A stretch of DNA of 64,000 bases. It comes from Affinundibacterium fentianense (GTDB taxonomy: Bacteria > Pseudomonadota > Gammaproteobacteria > Burkholderiales > Burkholderiaceae_D). The notes below the pieces were generated by a model, which made no database searches, was not told the origin of the DNA, and saw nothing but the letters and a program-made list of their open reading frames with translations. Below are positions 18,380-26,471 of this stretch, piece by piece. The position numbers and the translations under genes are program-made. Every line of letters begins with the position of its first letter. Position 1 is the first letter of the stretch. The stretch spans positions 62,001-126,000 of the forward strand of contig NZ_JAGSPJ010000004.1 in the NCBI RefSeq assembly GCF_018139545.1. The letters are read 5' to 3'.

Positions 18380-19318
18380 TTAACGTTTGGGTTTAGCAAA
18401 TTCTGGAAACTCTTCGAGCATAAAGGCCTCCAATTCCGCACTATCTTCTACCCGCGCTGAAAGATTAACGACGCGCCGTAGTCGGTTCGACTCCCAACGG
18501 AAATCTCCTTTGTAGTGGGTGCGAATGATTTCAATCATTTTCCGAACCATCGCTAAATCGAGGTTTCCACCTACGCCTGCATCGACCTCAATTGTCTGCT
18601 TCCAGCCATTGCTATTCACCTTCCAACCACGGAAAGTAAAGGTTCCAACCCGCACACTTTTACTGACAATCTGGAAGACGCCACTTGTGCCATCTTGACC
18701 GCTCGCCTGTTGCATACTTCGTTTGACATTCGCCTCTGCAATTTGCTGAGGACTTAGACCGCGCTGTCCTTGTTCTGCCGCACGATTTTCTGCTGCAGCA
18801 TTATCTTCCGCTTGCTGACGACGATCGCGTGCAGCTTTAATCATTGCCGCCATATCAGGGACAACGTCATCATATTTTTTAGGCGGTTCGACCACCAATT
18901 TAGGATCGACAATCGCGTTCGGATTGGGTGGTGTCGGTAAGGCTGCTTTTGCCGTTTTAACTGGCTTGCTTCGCACCGGTTGCGACTTGGACGCCGCTTT
19001 TGGCGGCTCCGGCTCGCCTTTCTTCACTTGCTTAATCGTATCCATGATAAACATCATCGGTCCACTTACTGGCTTACCATTCTGAATATCTGCTCGAATT
19101 TTCAAAAGCAAATAGAAAAACAATCCATGCATTAGAAGCACGAGCAGAATCGCGATCAGGCGCTTTGGCCGGATTCGCAATTCAATATGAATAACGCCTG
19201 CTTCTTCTAACTCACGTTCTCGTGACTCGGTGTACAACTTCATGCGATGTGTTTCAGATACTCGGGATTTCATGGAAGTTCGCAAGGATACATCAAACTG
19301 GTGCATTGCTTGTATCAA
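18380..19318 (-). CDS. TonB-like single-pass membrane protein of unknown function
   Basis: A 312-residue protein with a cytoplasmic stretch of about 50 residues and one transmembrane helix (LIAILLVLLMHGLFFYLLLKI, residues about 53-73). A long proline/lysine/alanine linker follows (KAASKSQPVRSKPVKTAK and onward), then a C-terminal folded region from about residue 215 (VGTFTFRGWKVNSNGWKQ, then DFRWESNRLRRVVNLSAR). The layout resembles TonB/TolA energy-coupling proteins, but the C-terminal domain is not one I recognise and no exbB/exbD is adjacent. A start closer to the helix (MKLYTESRERELEE) is also possible. Confidence 0.6.
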   Translation of the reverse strand: MIQAMHQFDVSLRTSMKSRVSETHRMKLYTESRERELEEAGVIHIELRIRPKRLIAILLVLLMHGLFFYLLLKIRADIQNGKPVSGPMMFIMDTIKQVKKGEPEPPKAASKSQPVRSKPVKTAKAALPTPPNPNAIVDPKLVVEPPKKYDDVVPDMAAMIKAARDRRQQAEDNAAAENRAAEQGQRGLSPQQIAEANVKRSMQQASGQDGTSGVFQIVSKSVRVGTFTFRGWKVNSNGWKQTIEVDAGVGGNLDLAMVRKMIEIIRTHYKGDFRWESNRLRRVVNLSARVEDSAELEAFMLEEFPEFAKPKR

Positions 19319-19673
19319 AGCATTGCAAGTCTGTGAATTAAACGCGGATTTCGTCTTTCATTTGTCCAATGTTGCCAAACTATTTAGATAAGCAAAGCAA
19401 GACTCGGTGGAGCCAAATAAGCGGCTAAACACTGCAAAACCACCTTAAATACCGTCAATTAAATGTGTAAATACGCAAGAGATGTAACAAAAGATACCTG
19501 TAATCTCGTTTGAAATTCCCCGTTTCGCTTCAGATCCGCCAGCAAACGATGCTAGGTATCCGCTCACATTTGCTTACAAACCGTGCTCGCGACAATCTTG
19601 TTTCGTCTTTCTTTGCGCCCTAGTCTATCAACTCAGCGCATGACCTTTACCTAGCAAAAACTATGAGGCCCCT
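19319..19673. other. Divergent intergenic region
   Basis: About 355 bases separate the TonB-like gene and the DUF1800 gene, which are transcribed away from each other. It should contain both promoters. I see no RNA gene, long repeat or clear operator. Confidence 0.5.
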
Positions 19674-21458
19674 ATGTTAACGGAATTTGATCAAACTATG
19701 CAGGACGACGGCGCACCACAGCAAGCGACCGACACCATTGAGACATCCTCTCCCACAAAGTCGGGCTTGCTCGCGATCGGCAGTGCTAGTGTTCTGAGTG
19801 CTTGCGGGGGTAATGACGGTCTGAACACGAGCAGCCTTAGCAGCGCAGCACCGCCGCCAGAAACCGCGCCATCGAGCGCGCAGTTATTGCCAATCCCGAT
19901 TACAGAACAGGCCGCCGCGCGTTTTCTTATGCAGGCGGGAATGGGAGCCAGTCGCACGGAAATCAAGAAAGTGCAAACACTTGGCTACAGCGCTTGGATT
20001 GATCAACAAATGCAAATGCCGGCATCCCTAAGTCGCTGGGATTGGTTAGTCACCAAGGGAATGAATGCCAGCGAATTTCGCAATTCACAAGCTGGTTTTG
20101 ATTCCTGTGCGTGGCGCAAATTAATTCAATCGCCCGATACACTGCGTCAACGTGTTTGTTTTGCGCTCTCAGAAATTTTCGTCATCAGCATTGATGGCTT
20201 AGTCAACGGCGGTGGTTGGAAAGCGTTTGCTGCAGCACATTATCTCGATCTATTGGAGGCAAACTGTTTTGGTAATTATCGAGATTTACTCCAGAAAATC
20301 TCGACCAGCACCAGTATGAGCTTGTACCTCACTTACCGAGGCAATACCAAATTCAATCCCGCCACCGGTGCTTTACCAGACGAAAACTATGCACGTGAAC
20401 TCATGCAACTTTTTAGTATTGGGCTGGTGAATCTGAATCAAGATGGCAGCGTCATCACGCAAAATGGCGTGCCGGTAGAAACCTATCAATTAGAAGACAT
20501 CACGGGATTGGCGCGGGTGTTCACAGGTTGGGACTTCGACCTCGCGCAGAGCAATACATCGACCCCGGATTACCATCGTCGTCCTTTACGTCAATATCCC
20601 AACAAACATGAAACAGGTGCGTCAAGCTTTTTAGGTAAAACGATCCCTGCAGGCATCAGTGGCGAGGAGGCACTCAAATTAAGTCTCGACATACTTTTTG
20701 CGCATCCGAACGTTGCTCCTTTCATCGGCAAACAACTGATACAAAAACTTGTGACCAGCAATCCTTCGCCCGCTTATGTTGCGCGCATTTCGGCTGTATT
20801 TAACGCTAACGCTTTTGGTGTACGGGGTGATTTAGGCGCCGTAGTCAAAGCGATCCTTTTAGATCCCGAAGCACGCGGCAGAAACCTAGCGACATCGAGC
20901 TTGACAGAGTTTGTTTTCAATCCGCAGGCGGGCAAAATTCGTGAACCTATTTTGCGTTTTTGTGCGTGGGCACGTGCCTTCAACGCAAGCTCGCCGAGCG
21001 ACACTTGGCGCATCGGCGACACCAGCGACGCCGGCACAAAATTAGGACAGAGTCCATTGCGCTCACCAAGCGTATTCAATTTTTATCGACCCGGCTATGT
21101 TCCACCGAATACCGCTATCGCCAATGCTGGATTGATTGCGCCAGAAATGCAAATCGTGAATGAATCTTCCGTGGTTGGCTATCTCAATTTTATGCAGAAT
21201 ACCATCGATGGTATGCGCGGCGGGAATGACTTAAAAGCAGATTACAGTGGTTTGATGGCACTCGCACATGATCCAGTTGCCTTGGTCGGCGAAATGAATT
21301 TATTACTCGCGGCAGGCCAACTTGATCTCGGTACCCTACAACGCATACAAAATGCAATCGGAACCATGCCCTTTACAACGGATCGCGCCAAATTGCTCCG
21401 CATTCATGCCGCGCTGACACTCGTGTTGGCGACACCTGAATTTATTGTCTTGAAATAG
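19674..21458 (+). CDS. DUF1800 domain-containing protein, probably exported
   Basis: A 594-residue DUF1800 protein. Family segments are clear: AARFLMQAGMGASRTEIKKVQTLGYSAWIDQQM, the NYARELMQLFSIGLVNLNQDG core near residue 240, and FARVFTGW-like GLARVFTGWDFD. Near residues 31-44 a short hydrophobic run ends in LSACGG, like a lipobox, but it is preceded by 30 polar residues instead of a normal signal n-region. Export is likely but the route is unclear. The next gene encodes a DUF1501 protein, its usual partner. The function of the pair is not established. Confidence 0.85.
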   Translation: MLTEFDQTMQDDGAPQQATDTIETSSPTKSGLLAIGSASVLSACGGNDGLNTSSLSSAAPPPETAPSSAQLLPIPITEQAAARFLMQAGMGASRTEIKKVQTLGYSAWIDQQMQMPASLSRWDWLVTKGMNASEFRNSQAGFDSCAWRKLIQSPDTLRQRVCFALSEIFVISIDGLVNGGGWKAFAAAHYLDLLEANCFGNYRDLLQKISTSTSMSLYLTYRGNTKFNPATGALPDENYARELMQLFSIGLVNLNQDGSVITQNGVPVETYQLEDITGLARVFTGWDFDLAQSNTSTPDYHRRPLRQYPNKHETGASSFLGKTIPAGISGEEALKLSLDILFAHPNVAPFIGKQLIQKLVTSNPSPAYVARISAVFNANAFGVRGDLGAVVKAILLDPEARGRNLATSSLTEFVFNPQAGKIREPILRFCAWARAFNASSPSDTWRIGDTSDAGTKLGQSPLRSPSVFNFYRPGYVPPNTAIANAGLIAPEMQIVNESSVVGYLNFMQNTIDGMRGGNDLKADYSGLMALAHDPVALVGEMNLLLAAGQLDLGTLQRIQNAIGTMPFTTDRAKLLRIHAALTLVLATPEFIVLK

Positions 21459-21527
21459 CGCAGCCCCAGTCAGACAGCAACGCGCATCGAGCACAACACA
21501 TATTGACATCAATAAAGAGAATTCATC

Positions 21528-22922
21528 ATGAGCCAACACACGAACGCTTCACGTCGCGCCTTTTTACAAAGAATGAGCACCTTGTCGATGGCAGGAATTG
21601 CCACACCGTGGGCGCTTAATCTCGCCACCATCGCCGAGGCCTCCGCAGCCAACGCACAGGACTACAAAGCAATAGTCTGCGTGTTTTTGTATGGCGGTAA
21701 CGACTATGCCAATACACTGATTCCTTATGACAGTGCAAATTACAATGCCTATCAAAGCTTGCGTCCTAGCTTAGCGTATCCACGTGACAAACTAGCGGCA
21801 ACGGTTCTCAATGCTGTGACTACACCGGTCGACAGAAATGGCGTTGCGCGACAATTTGCACTCGCGCCTGAGCTAGGGAAATTATTGCCATTGTTTGACG
21901 CAGGAAAAATGGGCGTACTACTCAATGTTGGTAGTTTGATCCAACCGACTAGCAAAGATGAGTACCTCAGCAAGGCGGTGCCTTTGCCCCCTAAGCTTTT
22001 TTCGCACAATGATCAGCAATCGATCTGGCAATCCTCATCGCCAGAGGGCGCCAGTTCAGGCTGGGGCGGACGAATGGGTGATCTCTTTGTCAGTGGCAAT
22101 GGGAAAGCAACGTTCACATGTATCAATGTATCGGGGAATGCGGTGTATCTAGCTGGCAAACAAGCAGTCCAATATCAAGTGACCAGTAACGGCTCCGTTC
22201 CTTTTGATGGGTTGCAAGCGCCACTATTTGGATCAACCGCTTGTTCGGACGCGCTCCGGCAAATCATGACGCAAGCACGCACGCATTTGTTTGAGAATGA
22301 ATACAACCGTGTCACCGCACGTTCGATCGATGCCGATCAAGTACTGAGCACGGCACTTGCTAGCGCACCGCCCATCACTACGGTTTTCCCTGCCGACAAT
22401 AAACTCGCGAGTCAGCTCAAAATGGTCGCGCGGATGATCTCGGTTGCGCCGACTTTGAACGCGAAACGACAAGTTTTCTTTGTTTCCTTGGGCGGGTTTG
22501 ATACCCATGACGGCTTACTCACCGAACATCCTGCCTTACTCAGTACGGTCGCCGATGCGCTGCAAGCATTCTATACAGCCACCGTCGAATTAGGGGTTGC
22601 GGATCAAGTAACCGCGTTCACCGCATCCGACTTTGGACGCACTTTGACCGGGAATAACGACGGTAGCGATCATGGATGGGGAAGTATGCACTTCATGGTA
22701 GGCGGTGCCGTGCAAGGCAAGAAGTTTTATGGCACGGCCCCCGTTGTCGCCAATAACGGACCAGACGATGTCGGACAAGGCCGCTTGCTCCCCACAACAT
22801 CCGTCGATCAATATGCGGCGACCTTGGGCAAATGGATGGGAATCTCGGACAGCGACTTATTGGACTTGCTACCGAATTTGAAAAATTTTGATGTTAGCAG
22901 TCGCAATCTGGGCTTCGTCTGA
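21528..22922 (+). CDS. DUF1501 domain-containing protein with Tat signal
   Basis: A 464-residue DUF1501 protein. It starts with a twin-arginine signal (ASRRAFLQRMSTLSMAGIATP) and has the family motifs FLYGGNDYANTLIPYD and FFVSLGGFDTHDGLL. Near the C-terminus TASDFGRTLTGNNDGSDHGWG is a phosphatase/sulfatase-like metal motif. DUF1501 proteins are related in fold to alkaline phosphatase-superfamily enzymes, but activity is not established. It follows the DUF1800 gene by 69 bases with a purine-rich ribosome binding site, so the two form an operon, the usual arrangement. Confidence 0.88.
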   Translation: MSQHTNASRRAFLQRMSTLSMAGIATPWALNLATIAEASAANAQDYKAIVCVFLYGGNDYANTLIPYDSANYNAYQSLRPSLAYPRDKLAATVLNAVTTPVDRNGVARQFALAPELGKLLPLFDAGKMGVLLNVGSLIQPTSKDEYLSKAVPLPPKLFSHNDQQSIWQSSSPEGASSGWGGRMGDLFVSGNGKATFTCINVSGNAVYLAGKQAVQYQVTSNGSVPFDGLQAPLFGSTACSDALRQIMTQARTHLFENEYNRVTARSIDADQVLSTALASAPPITTVFPADNKLASQLKMVARMISVAPTLNAKRQVFFVSLGGFDTHDGLLTEHPALLSTVADALQAFYTATVELGVADQVTAFTASDFGRTLTGNNDGSDHGWGSMHFMVGGAVQGKKFYGTAPVVANNGPDDVGQGRLLPTTSVDQYAATLGKWMGISDSDLLDLLPNLKNFDVSSRNLGFV

Positions 22923-22978
22923 AATCTCCAAGCTGGCAATAAGTGGGCAATAAGCGGTCAAAAAGCGGGCCTAGGCAA

Positions 22979-23038
22979 TTAGTTGAGATTGACAACCAAT
23001 CAGACTCTTATTATGATTTAGTTGTCAATCTCAACTAA
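22979..23038. promoter_or_regulatory. Twin palindromic MarR operator
   Basis: Two copies of GTTG-N7-CAAC lie at 22982-22996 (GTTGAGATTGACAAC) and 23021-23035 (GTTGTCAATCTCAAC). The two sites are themselves mirror images: the 18-base arms 22979-22996 and 23021-23038 are perfect inverted repeats. The second site ends 15 bases before the marR-type start codon. This is a strong candidate for autoregulation of the MarR-MFS unit; a transcribed hairpin is the other reading. Confidence 0.75.
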
Positions 23039-23050
23039 ATTATTCCAATC

Positions 23051-23542
23051 ATGCCCGCACTCGATTCCCCTGGTGGCTTAGTCCGTGAAGTCAGCCGTTT
23101 GTTTGTTCGTTCGCAACGCGCCCAAACAGCGTGTGTCGATGGCGCCTCCAACGTACAATGTCACGTCCTGACAGAATTATTGCGAGTCGATGGCATTACC
23201 CAACAGGCTTTAGCCGAACGCTTATCACTCGACAAGGCTTGGATCAGTCGCGCCGTTGAGGCGCTAGTCAGTGACGGTGTCGTTTCAAAGCTGCCGCACG
23301 AACAAGATAAACGCAGCGTGCGTTTGAGTTTGACTGCGTTTGGTCGCATTCGTGCCGAGAAACTCGAAGCCGCATTGAACGCCCATGCCGCTCAGGTATT
23401 CGATCAAATTCCCCCACAAAAGCATGCACAGTTACAAGAGTCTTTAGCGATTCTGATTGAAGCTTTGCAGCCGCAAATCGCCCAAGCATTGAGTCCTAGC
23501 GTGTCAGACCAAACAAATACTGAGATGCCTTGCGAGACTTAA
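23051..23542 (+). CDS. MarR family transcriptional regulator
   Basis: A 163-residue winged-helix regulator of the MarR family. The recognition region is GITQQALAERLSLDKAWISRAVEALVSDGVVSKLPHEQDKRSVRLSLTAFG (about residues 50-100), including the wing with its conserved DKRS. Such dimers usually repress a neighbouring efflux or catabolic gene and release DNA when they bind a small phenolic or similar ligand. A pair of matched palindromes lies just upstream, and an MFS transporter follows by about 100 bases on the same strand, so efflux control is the likely job. Confidence 0.9.
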   Translation: MPALDSPGGLVREVSRLFVRSQRAQTACVDGASNVQCHVLTELLRVDGITQQALAERLSLDKAWISRAVEALVSDGVVSKLPHEQDKRSVRLSLTAFGRIRAEKLEAALNAHAAQVFDQIPPQKHAQLQESLAILIEALQPQIAQALSPSVSDQTNTEMPCET

Positions 23543-23643
23543 TCGATACCTGACCGGGTCACGCTTGATCGGGTCACGTCCGACAAGGTCACACGCGCAG
23601 AACTCATATCAACCCACTACCTCCGGCATACCAAGCATCATTC

Positions 23644-24834
23644 ATGTTCAGCCAACCATCTCGCTACAAGACGATCGCCATCCTCGCCATTTCTCAAATT
23701 TTGTCGTGGGGAATGCTGTACTACACGTTCACTATTCTTGCGCCTGAAATTCAACGTGAAACTGGCTGGCGTAGCGAGATCGTCTACGGAGCCTTTTCTT
23801 GGAGTCTGCTAGTCGCGGGGCTGTTTTCAACCGCAGTCGGCATTCGCTTAGATCGCCAAGGCGGCAGAATGATTATGCGCACTGGGTCGCTCGTCTGTGC
23901 ACTCGGCTTAGTCATGCTAAGCCAGAGTGAACAGATTGCCAGTTATTTTTTCGCGTGGAGCGTGCTCGGACTGGCGATGTCTTTGACTCTCTATGAAGCC
24001 GCATTCACAACAATAACCCATGAATTTCAAGAGCACACGCGACGTGCGATTTCTGTGTTGACGCTATTCGCTGGATTTGCAAGTACGATCTTTTGGCCGA
24101 CCACGCTGTATTTGACGCATCATTGGAGTTGGCGGGAAATTCTATTGGGCTATGCCGCGCTGCAACTGTTCGTCTGCTTTCCCTTACATCATTTACTCAG
24201 TCCCAAAGCGGCAACAGGTCCCAAGCCATTGGCAGCCCAACCCAATCATGTGCGCAGTCATAGTCTCAAAGAAGCACTCCAACATAAGGCTTTTTGGAAA
24301 TTAGCACTTGCCTTTGCCGCGAATAGTTTTATCTTTTCCGCTCTGTCTGTGCACTTAATTACCATCTTACAACGCGATGGTCATCCAGCTGCAATTGCGG
24401 TTCTTCTCTCCGCATGGATAGGACCAATCCAAGTAGCTGGGCGCATTGGCGAAATGAGTTTTGCGCGTCATCTGATGCCGCAAACGGTCGGCAAATTTGC
24501 CTTTTCTGCGCTACCAGCAGGACTTTTAGCTTTGCTCTTATTTGGCCAACAAGAATGGGTCGTCGCGGTCTTTTGTGTGCTGTATGGTCTCAGCAATGGC
24601 ATTATGACGATCGTGCGTGGGACCATCCCGCATGCACTTTTTGGCCCAGACAATTATGGCGCGATTTCAGGCGCGATCTCCGGACCTGCTCTCGTCGCCA
24701 AAGCCGCAGGCCCTCTACTCTTGGCCTTACTACTTCCTATCAGTCATACCGCGTTACCCATGCTCGGTGTCCTATTCGGCACTGCATTGCTCTCACTAAC
24801 ACTGTATTTGGGTGCACTCAAATCGACGCACTAA
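23644..24834 (+). CDS. MFS transporter
   Basis: A 396-residue, 12-helix-type major facilitator. The first helices read ILAISQILSWGMLYYTFTILAPEI, and the loop GIRLDRQGGRMIMRTGSLV matches the MFS loop 2-3 motif (G-x-x-x-D-R-x-G-x-R). The C-terminal half repeats the pattern with ISGAISGPALVAKAAGPLLLALLLP. It is a proton-driven exporter or importer of unknown substrate. The upstream MarR gene and its palindromes suggest ligand-induced expression. A proline- and threonine-rich spacer of about 100 bases separates the two genes. Confidence 0.88.
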   Translation: MFSQPSRYKTIAILAISQILSWGMLYYTFTILAPEIQRETGWRSEIVYGAFSWSLLVAGLFSTAVGIRLDRQGGRMIMRTGSLVCALGLVMLSQSEQIASYFFAWSVLGLAMSLTLYEAAFTTITHEFQEHTRRAISVLTLFAGFASTIFWPTTLYLTHHWSWREILLGYAALQLFVCFPLHHLLSPKAATGPKPLAAQPNHVRSHSLKEALQHKAFWKLALAFAANSFIFSALSVHLITILQRDGHPAAIAVLLSAWIGPIQVAGRIGEMSFARHLMPQTVGKFAFSALPAGLLALLLFGQQEWVVAVFCVLYGLSNGIMTIVRGTIPHALFGPDNYGAISGAISGPALVAKAAGPLLLALLLPISHTALPMLGVLFGTALLSLTLYLGALKSTH

Positions 24835-24889
24835 GACAAACCCTAAAAAGCAAAACACCAGAGCTCGGTTGTACCTCTAAGACACAACA

Positions 24890-26377
24890 CTAATTTGCAG
24901 CATTGTCATTTCGACTGAGTGCTGCCAAATAGCGTTGCGCCTCTTCCCAGCTCACTGTCGACACTTGCACGGATTCACTCGCATTGACTTGCTGGTTCGG
25001 TTGCGCGGTCTTTGCACGTCGCTCCTGCATCTCAGATGCGCGTAGACGCTGCTGCTTTTCCATCAAGGCGAGTAAAGCGACAGAGGCTTGCTGACGACGT
25101 TCTTGTTCCAGCATTTTTCGTTGACGCCGTTGCTCTGCCCGCTGCATGGCTGCATGGTCGATAGAAACCGGAATCGAGACCGCCTTGCCAACCAAGTTCG
25201 CTTCCACGTGTTGCTTAGACACAGAAGAACTCGGCGTTGGTCTTTGTGTGCTGTCATTGACTCTTGTCTGCGCTTGCGCCAAAGCCTGCAACAAATCCAA
25301 GGTCGATGCTGGTCGTTGCGAAGCCTGCAATGCAAACCCTTGCTGTAATACTTGCCATTGGGCGGCATTCAATGCTGTCGGGGCGCGTGCAAATTGCTCC
25401 TTTTGTCGGTATTCACCAAACGGCAAACGCCCTTCTAGCATCTGATAGATCATCACTGCCATCGCGTACACATCGAGACTAGGTTGATTGGATTGACGCT
25501 GTTCCTGCATCATTGCGCCATCTACTTCGTCTATCTGCTCAGTCGTAGATAAACGATGAATAGAACCCACAACGATGTCAGCTTCCGGTGCACGATAGCC
25601 AGCCGTACCGGCATGGGGTGACCGAGGATGCCCCCAATCTGTCGATGCCAAACCTGGATTTGTTTGGCTACGCAAACGCGCTGAGATACCAAAGTCCAAC
25701 AGTTTGATTTCACCTTGCTTGGTAAGCAAAAGATTGCTAGGTTTGAGATCACGATGTACCAAACCATGCTTTTTCCAAGCATAATCCAAAGCTTGGGCGA
25801 TGGGTAATAAGATGCGATATACCTGCTCCCAATTACACGGCCCTTGCTTGAGTAAATAGTGGTCAAGGTCTTCGCCATCAAGGTATTCCATCAAAATGAA
25901 ATAACTATTCGTGGCAGGATCTCGCCCCCAATCGAATACGCGCACAATATGTTCATGCGCCAACTTCCGGACCAGGGTCGCCTCTTCGATCAATAGCCGG
26001 GTATGCACACTACTCTGCGTCCACTGTGAAGGCAGTATTTTGAGTGCCAAAGTTTCACTGCGTCCTAAGGCAGCCTTCGTCGCCAGATCGGTCACTTGCC
26101 AAACCTGCCCCATGCCACCTTGCCCTAACAAGCGCTCCAACTGATAACGTTTTGATTGCGCACCCAATTCCTGCCCAACCACCATTCCTAAGTCGGTGCC
26201 ATCCGGGGACTGTTGTTGCATGAAGCCGCCACCGAGTCTGCCATGTACACCAAATTCGTGATCCAGAATGGCATTTTTTCGTTGTTCAAATTCCTGCTCA
26301 GTGAGCATGCCCTCCGTAAGCAGCTCGCGCAGCTCACGAATTCTATGTAATGGCTTTTGCATAGCAGGCGTCGGCAT
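24890..26377 (-). CDS. SHOCT-like/serine-threonine protein kinase
   Basis: A 495-residue Hanks-type kinase. Residues 12-42 (RIRELRELLTEGMLTEQEFE) look like a SHOCT-type short helical domain, placed at the N-terminus. The kinase domain runs from about 78 to 375: glycine loop LGQGGMGQVW (84-93), ATP-binding lysine in ALKILP (113), catalytic HRDLKPSN (208-215) and DFGIS (228-232), so all key residues are present. The C-terminus is a charged coiled region (EQRRQRKMLEQERRQQ) with no transmembrane helix, so it is probably cytosolic. It lies 94 bases downstream of the zinc-ribbon/SPFH gene on the same strand; that protein is its best candidate partner or substrate. Confidence 0.88.
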   Translation of the reverse strand: MPTPAMQKPLHRIRELRELLTEGMLTEQEFEQRKNAILDHEFGVHGRLGGGFMQQQSPDGTDLGMVVGQELGAQSKRYQLERLLGQGGMGQVWQVTDLATKAALGRSETLALKILPSQWTQSSVHTRLLIEEATLVRKLAHEHIVRVFDWGRDPATNSYFILMEYLDGEDLDHYLLKQGPCNWEQVYRILLPIAQALDYAWKKHGLVHRDLKPSNLLLTKQGEIKLLDFGISARLRSQTNPGLASTDWGHPRSPHAGTAGYRAPEADIVVGSIHRLSTTEQIDEVDGAMMQEQRQSNQPSLDVYAMAVMIYQMLEGRLPFGEYRQKEQFARAPTALNAAQWQVLQQGFALQASQRPASTLDLLQALAQAQTRVNDSTQRPTPSSSVSKQHVEANLVGKAVSIPVSIDHAAMQRAEQRRQRKMLEQERRQQASVALLALMEKQQRLRASEMQERRAKTAQPNQQVNASESVQVSTVSWEEAQRYLAALSRNDNAAN

Positions 26378-26471
26378 CGTCTTTTGACCGTTCTGTGTTG
26401 GGCTATGGGTGAATATGACTGGTGTCGAAAGGTCTATTGTCGTTAGATCGGCCTAGACTTGTAACTTGGAA

